Assembly: GCA_016703325.1 (NCBI GenBank)
Contig: JADJCH010000017.1
Coordinates: forward strand, 1-64,000
Reading direction: 5' to 3'
DNA from: Burkholderiales bacterium
Lineage (GTDB): Bacteria; Pseudomonadota; Gammaproteobacteria; Burkholderiales; Burkholderiaceae_C
DNA length: 64,000 nt
Shown: positions 24,425-33,142 of the stretch, in pieces
Position numbering within the stretch: the stretch's first letter is position 1
How the letters are laid out: the number at the start of each line of letters is the position of its first letter
Notes under the pieces: model-generated
Database searches by the model: none
Told to the model about the DNA's origin: nothing
What the model saw: only the letters and a program-made list of their open reading frames with translations
Made by a program: the position numbers and the translations under genes

Positions 24425-25899
24425 GGGGTGTTCAGCTCCTTGTCGTCCACCACCCAGCGCACCAGGCTGTCCAGCGCTGCGCGCACCTCCGGCCCGGTGG
24501 CCTGCGGGTGGTTGATCATGGCCACCAGAACCACGCGGCGCCCGTTGGGCAGGTGGATCCAGCCGGCCAGTGCGGCCACGTTGGCCAGCGATCCGGTCTT
24601 GAAATGGGCCCGTCCGCTGGCGGACACCGCCCGGCGGGCCGTACCGTCCAGCCCCGCCACCGGCAGAGAAGCCAACAGCTCAGGCATCCAGGCCTGGGCC
24701 CAGGACCATTGCATCACCCGCGCCAGACAGCGCGCGCTGATGCGCTCCTCACGCGACAGCCCGGAGCCGTTGTCCAGCACGATCTCGTCGGCCGCACAGC
24801 CCACCGGCTGCTGCAGCCAGTCCAGCAGCACCGGCCGGGCCGTCTCGAAACGCGCCGGCAGCACCGGGCTCAACGCCAGCAGCACCTGCTGGGCGATCAT
24901 GTTGTTGCTGTACTTGTTCATGTCGCGCAGCACCTCGGGCAGAGGCGGCGACGGAAACTCCAACGTGGGCGCCAGGCCCAGCGGCACGCGACCGTCGCGT
25001 ACACGGCCGACCAGCCTGCCGCCCGCGGCTTTCCAGAGGGACTCCAGCAGACGGGCGTCGTAGCTGGACGGCTCCTGGTAGGCCAGCGGCCAGGCCTTCT
25101 CACCGCAGGCCTGCGGGAAGCTGCCGTTCAGGCGGATGCGCCGGGGCTGGCTCAGGTCCGGCGCCAACTGGGCCCGGTAGTCGCCACAGCCCTGCCGGTT
25201 CAGCGGCACGCTGGCGGTCACCTCCACCCCCGCCAGCGCCGGCTCGGGCTGGACCCAGGCCACGCCCTGGGCGGGGTCGGGCCGCAGCCAGAGGATGAGG
25301 CTCTTCTGATTGAGCATCAGCGCATCCGGCTGCACGTTGTAGGGCCGGAAGGGTTCGCCGTCGAAGGCGCCAGGGGCCTGCGCAGGCAGTGCATAGTGAC
25401 TGCGATCGAGCACGATGTCGCCGCGGATCTCCTGCAGACCCAGCGCCCGCAGCCGCTGCACCAGCAGCCAGACGCGCTCCAGCACCAGGCGCGGGTCACC
25501 GCGGCCCTGCAGGTACAGCGATCCCTGCAGCACGCCCTGCTGAATCGGCCCGTCGAGATAGACCGGCGTGCTCCACTGGTGGGCCGGGCCGAGCCGGTGC
25601 AGCGCCGCCGCGGTGGTCACCAGCTTCATCACCGACGCCGGGTGGGCCAGGCGCTCGGCCTGGTGCGCCAGCCGCGGGGTGTCGCTGCCCACCGGTGCAA
25701 CCCAGACGTAGGTGCTGTCCGCGTCGATCTGCGCTCGAGCCAATGCCGCCCGCACGCCCTCGGGCAGGACGGCGCGGGCCGGGACGAGCCAGACCAACCC
25801 GGCCAACAGCAGGAGAAGTCGGGCAGAAAGCGGCTGCCTTGCGATGAGACGAAGGAGCTGACGCCAGAAGTGACGCAGAGGGTTGATCAGGGTATCCAC
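24421..25899 (-). CDS. dacB: D-alanyl-D-alanine carboxypeptidase/endopeptidase (PBP4)
   Basis: 492 residues from a GTG at 25899 (a second GTG at 25905 is equally possible; no in-frame ATG is near). A hydrophobic segment (LLLLLAGLVWLVPARA) acts as signal or anchor. The penicillin-binding motifs are all present: SxxK in HPASVMKLVTT, SxN in NKYSNNMIAQQ, KTG in HFKTGSLANVAALAG. PBP4 trims and cuts peptide cross-links in the periplasmic murein. It is divergent from tsaB at 26041 and overlaps semiSWEET. Confidence 0.9.
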   Translation of the reverse strand: MDTLINPLRHFWRQLLRLIARQPLSARLLLLLAGLVWLVPARAVLPEGVRAALARAQIDADSTYVWVAPVGSDTPRLAHQAERLAHPASVMKLVTTAAALHRLGPAHQWSTPVYLDGPIQQGVLQGSLYLQGRGDPRLVLERVWLLVQRLRALGLQEIRGDIVLDRSHYALPAQAPGAFDGEPFRPYNVQPDALMLNQKSLILWLRPDPAQGVAWVQPEPALAGVEVTASVPLNRQGCGDYRAQLAPDLSQPRRIRLNGSFPQACGEKAWPLAYQEPSSYDARLLESLWKAAGGRLVGRVRDGRVPLGLAPTLEFPSPPLPEVLRDMNKYSNNMIAQQVLLALSPVLPARFETARPVLLDWLQQPVGCAADEIVLDNGSGLSREERISARCLARVMQWSWAQAWMPELLASLPVAGLDGTARRAVSASGRAHFKTGSLANVAALAGWIHLPNGRRVVLVAMINHPQATGPEVRAALDSLVRWVVDDKELNTP

Positions 25900-26040
25900 G
25901 GACACGCCGGAATCATACGCAGACCCTTCCAGGCCCGCGCAGGGCGGGCCGATTAAACTCGGTGGCCCTGCCGTTGCAATGTCACTGCACGCCTGTGACC
26001 CTGCGGTGGCCACTGCCCAGCCTGCCACCCTCTCCTGTCC

Positions 26041-26772
26041 ATGTCCGCCCCCCGACTGCTCGCCATCGATGCGGCCACCGACACCGTCCACCTGGGACTG
26101 TGGTGCAGCTCGGGCGTGCACACGCGGGCGCTGCCCGGCGGCGCACAGGCCTCTGCCCAGCTGCTGCCGATGATCCGCAATCTGCTGGACGAGGCCGGCC
26201 TGCGGCTCGCCGAACTCCAGGCCGTGGCCTTTGGCCGCGGGCCGGGCGCCTTCACCGGCCTGCGCACCGCCTGTTCGGTGGCGCAAGGCCTGGCGGTGGG
26301 CATCGGGTGTCCGGTGCTGGCCCTCGACACGCTGGCTGCCGTTGCGCAGTCTGCCGCCCGGCGTGCCCAGCTGGATCGGCCCGGCACGCGCATCTGCAGC
26401 GCCACCGATGCTCGCATGGGCGAGGTCTACGCCGCCTGCTGGGAGCGGGACGCACAGGGCGGCTGGACTGCGCTGGAGCCGCCCGCCCTGCTGAAGCCGC
26501 CGGCCTTGCGAACCCTCCTCAACCGTCACGGCGGCCTGGCGGCCGGCAATGCCTGGGCCCTGCCCGCCGTTCGCGACGAGGGGGCGCCCGATGCCGCATG
26601 TGACCCGGACGCAGTGCCGGACGGGCAAGCCCTGGCAGCCCTGGCGAGGGTGGAATGGCGGGCGGCCCGCACACTCGACCCCGCTCTGGCGCTGCCGCTG
26701 TACGTGCGCGACAAGGTGGCCCAGACCACGGCCGAACGCGAAGCAGCACGCACCGCGGCCGCTGCAGCATGA
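26041..26772 (+). CDS. tsaB: tRNA threonylcarbamoyladenosine biosynthesis protein TsaB
   Basis: 243 residues of the ASKHA fold: LLAIDAATDTVHLGLW at the start, AFGRGPGAFTGLRTACSVAQ then GLAVGIGCPVLALDTLAA, the TsaB signature, then ATDARMGEVYAACW. TsaB scaffolds TsaD in making t6A37 on ANN-decoding tRNAs. It heads a tight operon: the rimI start overlaps its stop (ATGA), as in many proteobacteria. Confidence 0.93.
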   Translation: MSAPRLLAIDAATDTVHLGLWCSSGVHTRALPGGAQASAQLLPMIRNLLDEAGLRLAELQAVAFGRGPGAFTGLRTACSVAQGLAVGIGCPVLALDTLAAVAQSAARRAQLDRPGTRICSATDARMGEVYAACWERDAQGGWTALEPPALLKPPALRTLLNRHGGLAAGNAWALPAVRDEGAPDAACDPDAVPDGQALAALARVEWRAARTLDPALALPLYVRDKVAQTTAEREAARTAAAAA

Positions 26773-27317
26773 ACGCCCCCCCCGCCGCCCGGCGCACCGC
26801 CCGGCCCGTCCTGCCGCCCACGCACGGCGTGCCCATGCAGGTGGGCCTGCTGGAACAGGTCATGCGGCTGGAAGTGCAGGCCTATCCCTTCCCCTGGAGC
26901 CGGGGCAACTTCGTGGACTCGATTGCCGCAGGCTACTGGAGCCACTGCCGCATCACCGAAGAAGGCCTGCTGATCGGCTACATGGTGGCCCTGCGCAGCC
27001 TGGAGGAGTGGCACCTGCTGAACCTGACGGTGGACCCGCGCTGGCAGGGCCTCGGCCTGGGACGCCGGATGCTGGAGCGCCTGGCCCACCAGGCGCGCAG
27101 CGAGTCCGGTCGCAGCCTCTGGCTGGAAGTGCGGCCCAGCAACCTGCCTGCGTTGGCGCTGTATGAACGCTTCGGTTTCCAGCAGGTCGGACGCCGCAAG
27201 AACTACTACCCCGATCACGAAGGTCGGCGCGAAGATGCGCTGGTGCTGAGTTGCATGCTGGCGTCGGGTGCGGGTGCGGGTGCGGGTGCGGGTGCGGGTG
27301 CGGAGCCCGCTGCATGA
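26769..27317 (+). CDS. rimI: Ribosomal protein S18 alanine N-acetyltransferase RimI
   Basis: 182 residues of GNAT fold: QAYPFPWSRGNFVDSIAAGY at the N-terminus, LLNLTVDPRWQGLGLGRRML with the acetyl-CoA loop, and SNLPALALYERFGFQQVGRR followed by NYYPDH at the end, diagnostic of RimI. It acetylates the N-terminal alanine of ribosomal protein S18. The C-terminus carries an extra Gly-Ala run encoded by six GGGTGC repeats, whose length is likely to vary without effect on the fold. It overlaps tsaB upstream and the UDG gene downstream. Confidence 0.92.
   Translation: MNAPPAARRTARPVLPPTHGVPMQVGLLEQVMRLEVQAYPFPWSRGNFVDSIAAGYWSHCRITEEGLLIGYMVALRSLEEWHLLNLTVDPRWQGLGLGRRMLERLAHQARSESGRSLWLEVRPSNLPALALYERFGFQQVGRRKNYYPDHEGRREDALVLSCMLASGAGAGAGAGAGAEPAA
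27266..27301 (+). repeat. Six tandem GGGTGC repeats in the end of rimI
   Basis: A perfect 36-base hexanucleotide microsatellite encoding alternating Gly-Ala. Because the unit is six bases, gain or loss keeps the frame. Confidence 0.9.
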
Positions 27318-28228
27318 CGACCGTTGCCTGGACGCCCCGGGAAATGGCGCTGCTGCAGGCCATGGGCATCCCGCTTTGGGCACCGCAGCCGCCCGAGGCC
27401 TTGACCCCAGCCGCCGTGGCACCGGTACCGGCCCGACCTTCAGATGCACGGTCGGAAACCCCGGCACCGCCGGAAGCACCGGATGCGTTACCTCGGGCCG
27501 CATCCGCCGCGCCCCAGCCCGCGGCGCGTCGACCCGATCCGCCCAACGCTGCCGAGCCAGCAACACCCGCAGCGCGCCCACCTGTCGCCGCAGCGGAGCC
27601 GCTGGGCACCCGCCCCGGCGGGGTCAAGCACATGGGCTGGGAGGCCTTGCGAGATGCGGTGTCCGGCTGCCAGGCCTGCGGGCTGTGCCGCAGCCGACGA
27701 CACACGGTGTTCGGCGTTGGTCACCCGCAGGCCCGCTGGATGCTCGTCGGGGAAGCACCGGGCGAACAGGAGGACCTGCAGGGCGAACCTTTTGTCGGCA
27801 AGGCCGGCCAGCTGCTGGACAACATGCTGCGCTCGGTCGGACTCACCCGCGCGGATGCGCCGGCCGAACAGCAGGTCTACATCGCCAACGTGCTCAAGTG
27901 CCGCCCCCCCGCCAACCGCAACCCGGAACCTGCCGAGGTGGCCCAATGCGAGCCCTACTTGAAGCGGCAGGTGGAGCTGGTGGCACCGAAGCTGATCCTG
28001 GCGATGGGCCGCTTTGCGGTGCAGAGCCTGCTGGGCAGCCAGGAACCCATCGGGCGCCTGCGCGGCAAGGTGCACCAGTACCACGGGGTGCCGCTGGTGG
28101 TCACCTACCACCCCGCCTACCTGCTGCGCAATCCGCTGGACAAGTCACGCGCCTGGGAGGATCTCTGCCTGGCGCTGGAGGTGATCGAAACTGCCGGCGC
28201 AGGCACCGGGGCTGACCCGGACCGTTGA
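27314..28228 (+). CDS. Uracil-DNA glycosylase, family 4 (Fe-S)
   Basis: 304 residues. An N-terminal stretch of about 105 residues rich in Pro and Ala has no clear fold. The catalytic part begins with GCQACGLCRSR (two cluster cysteines), then FGVGHPQARWMLVGEAPGEQ (motif 1) and the uracil pocket EPFVGKAGQLLDNML; VLKCRPPANRNPEP carries another cluster Cys; VVTYHPAYLLRNP is the last motif. It removes uracil from DNA. Start at 27314 overlaps the rimI stop. Confidence 0.92.
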   Translation: MTTVAWTPREMALLQAMGIPLWAPQPPEALTPAAVAPVPARPSDARSETPAPPEAPDALPRAASAAPQPAARRPDPPNAAEPATPAARPPVAAAEPLGTRPGGVKHMGWEALRDAVSGCQACGLCRSRRHTVFGVGHPQARWMLVGEAPGEQEDLQGEPFVGKAGQLLDNMLRSVGLTRADAPAEQQVYIANVLKCRPPANRNPEPAEVAQCEPYLKRQVELVAPKLILAMGRFAVQSLLGSQEPIGRLRGKVHQYHGVPLVVTYHPAYLLRNPLDKSRAWEDLCLALEVIETAGAGTGADPDR

Positions 28229-28283
28229 CCCGCCCACAGATCGTCAGGCCTTTGCGCCTTCGCGCCTTCGGACTTTCGGGCTT

Positions 28284-29363
28284 TCACTCGCCGCGCAGTC
28301 CCAGGTAACGTTTGCGCCAGAAGAACAGGCCCAGACCGAGCCCCAGCGCCGCCATGGCTCCGGCGGCCACCCAGAATCCGGTCGAGGAATGGATCAGCGG
28401 CAGGCTGTCGAAATTCATGCCGAAGATGCCGGTCACCAGGTTCAGCGGCAGGAAGATGGCCGTGAGCACGGTCAGCGTGCGCATGATGCCGTTGGTGCGG
28501 TGCCCCAGGGCCGAGAAGTGCAGTTGCACGGCCCCTTCGGCGGAGGACTGCAGGCGCCGCACGTGGCTGAGCACACGGTCGATGTGCTCCTGCACATCCC
28601 GCGAGCGCAGCCTCAGCAGTTCACGCTCACGCAGGGCCGGCCCGGCGTCCTCCGGCGGCCACTCCTGCAGGGCGTCCATCCATTCCTGCACCGCGCTGCG
28701 CTGGTCTTCGCAGACATCCTCCAGCAGATTCAGGGTGTTGCGCGACTCCAGCAGAGCCTGCCAGTTCACCTGCCGGCTGCGCGGCGCCAGCAGTTCACCC
28801 TGCAGGGTGGTCAGCTGGCGGGTGAGCAGGCGGCGCAGCTCCAGGTAGCTGTCCACCATGTGGTTGACCACCCGCAGCATCAGGTCTGCCGGGCTGCTGG
28901 GCAAACGAGCGGCGGCCTGCATCTGTGTCAGGCGCTGGGCAAAGAACTCGCGCACCTGGCAGTCTGCGGGATGCACCGTCACCAGCACCCGGTCGAACAC
29001 CACAAAACCGACCGGGTTGGTGTCGATGTTGCGCAGGGCCTGCGCCGCCGCGGCGACCGTGCCGTGTTCTTCATCCAGAAACAGTCCGTCGCTGCCGGGC
29101 GCGGCGGCGAGCCGGCGGAACACCAGCATGTCGTACCAGGAGGTGGTGTCGAAGTGCGAGGGCAGGTGTGCGTTGAGCAGGTCGGAGACATGCAGGTCCA
29201 CCAGGCCACCGCCGCACCAGCGCTGCAGCCAGCCTTGCAGTGCAGCCGCCGACAGCTCGAAGGCTCCGCGCGTATAGGCCAGCCAGAGGTAGCCCCGCTC
29301 GGGCAGGTCCGGCGGCGGCCCGGCCAGTTCCCGGCAGCCCTCGTCGATCAGGAAGACACGCAT
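28284..29363 (-). CDS. CorA-family divalent cation transporter (ZntB-like)
   Basis: 359 residues: a large cytoplasmic N-terminal part with long helices and two C-terminal membrane helices. The pore loop sits in VTGIFGMNFDSLPL, which preserves the GMN motif. The helix before it (TLTVLTAIFLPLNLVTG) and the last helix ending FFWRKRYLGLRGE are classical. The pentamer carries Mg2+, or Zn2+ in ZntB. The start at 29363 gives MRVFLIDEG; longer upstream readings lack similarity. It is followed on the other side by hemB on the same strand (44 bases). Confidence 0.86.
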   Translation of the reverse strand: MRVFLIDEGCRELAGPPPDLPERGYLWLAYTRGAFELSAAALQGWLQRWCGGGLVDLHVSDLLNAHLPSHFDTTSWYDMLVFRRLAAAPGSDGLFLDEEHGTVAAAAQALRNIDTNPVGFVVFDRVLVTVHPADCQVREFFAQRLTQMQAAARLPSSPADLMLRVVNHMVDSYLELRRLLTRQLTTLQGELLAPRSRQVNWQALLESRNTLNLLEDVCEDQRSAVQEWMDALQEWPPEDAGPALRERELLRLRSRDVQEHIDRVLSHVRRLQSSAEGAVQLHFSALGHRTNGIMRTLTVLTAIFLPLNLVTGIFGMNFDSLPLIHSSTGFWVAAGAMAALGLGLGLFFWRKRYLGLRGE

Positions 29364-29407
29364 CGACTGTGGCTCAACGCAGGCCGCGTCCGGTTGCCGT
29401 ACCAGCG

Positions 29408-30412
29408 TCAACCTGCACGCAGCTTCTCTGCGGCATCCACCGCGAAGTAGGTCAGGATGCCATCGGCACCGGCGCGCTTGAAGGCCAGCAGGGACTCCAT
29501 CATCACCGCGTCGTGGTCCAGCCAACCGTTCTGTGCCGCCGCCTTCAGCATGGCGTACTCACCACTCACCTGGTAGGCAAAGGTCGGCATGCGGAACTCG
29601 TCCTTCACGCGGCGCACGATGTCCAGGTAAGGCATGCCGGGTTTGACCATCACCATGTCGGCCCCTTCGGCAATGTCCAGCGCCACCTCGCGCAGGGCCT
29701 CGTCGCTGTTGGCCGGGTCCATCTGGTAGACCTTCTTGTTGCTTTTGCCGAGGTTGCCGGAGGACCCCACCGCGTCGCGGAAGGGTCCGTAGAAGGCACT
29801 GGCGTACTTGGCACTGTAGGCCATGATGCGGGTGTGGATGAGCCCTTCGGCCTCCAGCGCGCGGCGGATGGCGCCGACGCGGCCGTCCATCATGTCGCTG
29901 GGCGCGACGATGTCCACACCGGCACGGGCCTGCACCAGGGCCTGCTGCACCAACACCTCGATCGTCTCGTCGTTGAGGACGTAGCCGTTGTCGTCGATCA
30001 GGCCGTCCTGGCCGTGCGAGGTGTAGGGGTCGAGCGCGACGTCGGTCATCACCCCCAGCTCGGGGAAGCGCTGCTTGAGCGCGGCCACCACCTGCGGCAC
30101 CAGCCCTTCGGCGCGGGTGGCCTCGCGGCCATCGGGTGTCTTCAGCGCCACATCGAGCACCGGGAACAGCGCCATCACCGGAATACCCAGCGACACGCAG
30201 CGCTCGGCCACCGGGAACAGCTGATCCAGGCTGCGGCGCTGCACACCCGGCATTGAGGACACCTCTTCGACACGTCCCTGCCCTTCCAGCACGAACACCG
30301 GATAGATCAGGTCCGACGCCGACAACTGGTTCTCCCGCACCAGGGCGCGGGTGAACTCATCGCGGCGCAGTCGCCGCGGGCGGTACAGGGGAGAAGGGGC
30401 AGGAGTGAACAT
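29408..30412 (-). CDS. hemB: Delta-aminolevulinic acid dehydratase (porphobilinogen synthase)
   Basis: 334 residues, normal length. The two active-site lysines are in IMAYSAKYASAFYGPFRDA and MVMVKPGMPYLDIVRR; the metal-site region DVALDPYTSHGQDG lacks the cysteines of the zinc type, so this is the magnesium-dependent form. It condenses two aminolevulinate molecules to porphobilinogen in haem synthesis. The ATG at 30412 lies at the edge of the gap with the candidate small RNA on the other strand. Confidence 0.96.
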   Translation of the reverse strand: MFTPAPSPLYRPRRLRRDEFTRALVRENQLSASDLIYPVFVLEGQGRVEEVSSMPGVQRRSLDQLFPVAERCVSLGIPVMALFPVLDVALKTPDGREATRAEGLVPQVVAALKQRFPELGVMTDVALDPYTSHGQDGLIDDNGYVLNDETIEVLVQQALVQARAGVDIVAPSDMMDGRVGAIRRALEAEGLIHTRIMAYSAKYASAFYGPFRDAVGSSGNLGKSNKKVYQMDPANSDEALREVALDIAEGADMVMVKPGMPYLDIVRRVKDEFRMPTFAYQVSGEYAMLKAAAQNGWLDHDAVMMESLLAFKRAGADGILTYFAVDAAEKLRAG

Positions 30413-30572
30413 GGCAACTTGTGAGCAGAACTGCAAGCCTCGAAGCATCGCAGAAGTTGGGGCAGCGCTCTTGCACTGGCACAACAGTACGGCGATGGAC
30501 GCGCGACGTCGGAACAATTTCCAGCTCCATCAACCCGCAAGGACTTGCGGGCATTCGCGGTGCTGATAGACT

Positions 30573-30694
30573 TATGCCTGAGGGTTGCGTCGCAAGGCGC
30601 GCTCTCCCTGCTTTTCCTCCCTGAGCAGGTGCCTTACCGTGTTGACAGCGTTAAGGCTTTGCAGCCCCAGCCCATAGGCTGGGGCTCTTTTTTT
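30573..30694 (+). ncRNA. Candidate small RNA ending in a strong terminator
   Basis: The gap 30413-30730 has no gene, yet it holds a plus-strand rho-independent terminator at 30663-30694 that serves no plus-strand coding sequence. A weak promoter (TTGCGG at 30545, 16 bases, TAGACT at 30567) is placed to start a transcript near 30573. The transcript would be about 120 nt with a U-rich end. I do not recognise the family. A long leader or a mis-sited terminator are the alternatives. Confidence 0.4.
30663..30694 (+). terminator. Rho-independent terminator
   Basis: AGCCCCAGCC and GGCTGGGGCT pair around a short CATA loop, followed closely by seven T residues. It is one of the strongest terminators in the window. 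Confidence 0.9.
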
Positions 30695-30730
30695 GCCTGC
30701 GTGTTTGCCGTTTCCGGAATGAGGAGCTGT

Positions 30731-31504
30731 TCAGCGGTCCGGGACAGGCCGAAGCTGAGCCATCGGACGGTGCACCGGCGGCAAGCTCAGGTCCGCGGAG
30801 GAACCGGCTCCCTCGGCTCCCTCAACAGGCCCTGAATCCAAGGCATTCGGACGCGTGGAATGGAGTTCATCGAACCAACTCGCACCGGGAGGCTCCAGGC
30901 CGACCGCACGCCGGTCAGGGCCATCCTGCAAAGGAAGGGTCGCCGGGCCATCGGACTGCGGTGTCAGGATGAAGGCCTTGCACACCGCCTGGATGTCCGG
31001 AAGCATCGACTCGTTCCACAGGTGCAGCGGTGTTCCTGCCGCCTTCAACACCCGCTCGACACGGGCGTGGCGTTTGCGCGCCCGCTCCGAGAGCACCCGA
31101 TCGGACTGGCGCAGCTCGATCACAGCAATCACGTTCGACGCTTCATCGCAGACCATCAGGTCGATGCAGACATGCCCGACCCGCCGCAGCCACTCCATGT
31201 AGGAGTGGCGAGTCGGCACCTTGATGAAGTGAGACAGGGGCACCTGAGCCAGCACCACATGGTTCGGCAGGGCCTTGCGCAGCAGTTCCAGCGCCTCTCG
31301 ATGGCGCATCGTCAGCACGCGGGTGGCTTCGGGAGGCCAGCCGATCACGGTGTCCACCGCATCCAGGGCGCGCGGTCGCGCTGTCGAAGCCTGTGAGCGC
31401 TGACCCGGCATCCGGCGACGCCACAGCCAGATCACAAATGCCACCACGCCTGCAGCCAGCAGCAGGCGAACTTCTCCCTCGTGAAGAAATGCGAAATCCA
31501 TCAC
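30731..31504 (-). CDS. DUF2726 domain protein, membrane-anchored
   Basis: 257 residues. One N-terminal membrane helix (LLLAAGVVAFVIWLW) and then a basic linker. The central domain, REALELLRKALPNHVVLAQV to VIAVIELRQSDR, is the DUF2726 fold, related in outline to restriction-endonuclease-like domains (conserved D and E-x-R positions: HVCIDLMVCDEAS, VIELRQ). The C-terminal 70 residues are low-complexity. Its function is unknown; a nuclease-like role is only a guess. Confidence 0.75.
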   Translation of the reverse strand: MMDFAFLHEGEVRLLLAAGVVAFVIWLWRRRMPGQRSQASTARPRALDAVDTVIGWPPEATRVLTMRHREALELLRKALPNHVVLAQVPLSHFIKVPTRHSYMEWLRRVGHVCIDLMVCDEASNVIAVIELRQSDRVLSERARKRHARVERVLKAAGTPLHLWNESMLPDIQAVCKAFILTPQSDGPATLPLQDGPDRRAVGLEPPGASWFDELHSTRPNALDSGPVEGAEGAGSSADLSLPPVHRPMAQLRPVPDR

Positions 31505-31517
31505 GAGAACTTATCGG

Positions 31518-31535
31518 TGACGCGAAGTCGCGTCA
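31518..31535. promoter_or_regulatory. Perfect 18-base palindrome upstream of the DUF2726 gene
   Basis: TGACGCGA, AG, TCGCGTCA. It lies 14 bases before the DUF2726 start and downstream of ffh on the same strand. It could be an operator or a small hairpin; no regulator is known. Confidence 0.4.
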
Positions 31536-31631
31536 ATCCCACAAGTCCATTCGTGTGTAACAACGAACGTCCGAGGAAACCCGCCAAGCCGGCGCATGAA
31601 GCCGGAGAAGGACATCCCGGACCTGTGCCGC

Positions 31632-32999
31632 TCAGACGCCTAGCCCTGGAAACCCCCGCTTGGCCCCGCCCAGGCGCTTCATCATCTTCATCAGGCCGCC
31701 GCCCTTCATCTTTTTCATCATGTCGCGCATCTGCTCAAACTGGTTGAGCATGCGATTGACATCCTGCACCTGCACACCGGCGCCTGCGGCAATGCGGCGC
31801 TTGCGGCTGGCCTTGATCAGCTCGGGCTTGGACCGCTCCAAGGGCGTCATCGAATGGATGATGCCTTCCATGCGCCGCACATCCTTCTCCGCGCGGGTCA
31901 TGTCGGCCTGACCTGCCTTGGCGGCCAGCTCGGTGGGCAGCTTGTCGAGCAAACCGGACAGGCCGCCCATCTTCTTCATCTGGCTGATCTGAGCCAGGAA
32001 GTCGTTCAGGTCAAAGGCCGCACCGCTCTTGACCTTGTCGGCCAGCTTCTGCGCGGCCTGGATGTCGACACCCTTCTGAACCTCTTCGACCAGCGCAACG
32101 ATGTCGCCCATGCCCAGCACGCGCCCGGCGTGACGGTCGGCATCGAACACCTCCAGGCCATCGATCTTTTCCGACACCCCGGCGAACTTGATCGGCGCCC
32201 CGGTGACCTGGCGCACCGACAACGCTGCACCGCCGCGGGAGTCACCGTCCAGCTTGGTCAGCACGATGCCGGTGAGCGGCAGCGCCTGGCTGAAGGCCCG
32301 GGCGGTGTTGATCGCATCCTGACCCTGCATCGCGTCCACCACGAACAAGGTCTCGATCGGATGCAGGGTGGCGTGCAGATCCTGGATCTCCGCCATCAGG
32401 GCCTCATCGATGGCCAGGCGGCCGGCGGTGTCCACCAGCAGCACGTCGCAGAAATGCTTCTTTGCATAGTCCAGCGCGGCCAGAGCGATGTCCCGCGGCT
32501 TCTGATCGGGCGCGCTCGGGAACCACTCGGCTCCGGCCTGTTTGGTCACCGTCTTGAGCTGCTCGATGGCCGCCGGGCGGTACACGTCGGCAGACACCGT
32601 CAACACCTTCTTCTTGCGCCGCTCGATCAGGTGCTTGGCCAGCTTGGCGGTGGTGGTCGTCTTGCCCGCCCCCTGCAGACCAGCCATCAGGACGATGGCC
32701 GGCGGCTGCACCGCGAGGTTGAGGTCGGCCACCCCTTCGCCCATCGTCGCCGCCAGTTCCTTGTGCACGATGCTCACCAGCACCTGGCCCGGGTTCAAGG
32801 AGGCCACCACCTCCTGGCCCAGCGCCTTGTCTTTCACCCGGGCGATGAAGTCGCGCACCACCGGCAGCGCCACGTCGGCCTCCAGCAGCGCCATGCGCAC
32901 CTCGCGCAGCATGTCCTGCACGTTGGATTCGGTGATGCGGGCCTGCCCGCGCATCGTCTTGACGAGCTTGGATAGGCGTTCGGAGAGTGCTGATGCCAT
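31632..32999 (-). CDS. ffh: Signal recognition particle protein Ffh
   Basis: 455 residues, complete. N and G domains: AGLQGAGKTTTTAKLAKHL (G1), LLVDTAGRLAIDEALM (G3), VLTKLDGDSRGGAALSV (G4), GVSEKIDGLEVFD (G5). The methionine-rich M domain, which binds 4.5S RNA and signal sequences, ends in MRDMMKKMKGGGLMKMMKR. Ffh delivers ribosomes making membrane proteins to FtsY. It is divergent from the CcsA-like gene. Confidence 0.97.
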   Translation of the reverse strand: MASALSERLSKLVKTMRGQARITESNVQDMLREVRMALLEADVALPVVRDFIARVKDKALGQEVVASLNPGQVLVSIVHKELAATMGEGVADLNLAVQPPAIVLMAGLQGAGKTTTTAKLAKHLIERRKKKVLTVSADVYRPAAIEQLKTVTKQAGAEWFPSAPDQKPRDIALAALDYAKKHFCDVLLVDTAGRLAIDEALMAEIQDLHATLHPIETLFVVDAMQGQDAINTARAFSQALPLTGIVLTKLDGDSRGGAALSVRQVTGAPIKFAGVSEKIDGLEVFDADRHAGRVLGMGDIVALVEEVQKGVDIQAAQKLADKVKSGAAFDLNDFLAQISQMKKMGGLSGLLDKLPTELAAKAGQADMTRAEKDVRRMEGIIHSMTPLERSKPELIKASRKRRIAAGAGVQVQDVNRMLNQFEQMRDMMKKMKGGGLMKMMKRLGGAKRGFPGLGV

Positions 33000-33142
33000 G
33001 GCGGCCCCGGGGGTGTCGAGGTCGGCATGCGACCCCGGCGAACAAGGAAAAAGTGCGAGGAGCGAGAGGCCGTCGCTGCCCGCCGAGCCAGCGGCGCGCT
33101 TTGGATCAAACCTGCCTGCAGCCCCGAAAGTACACTGCGCGG

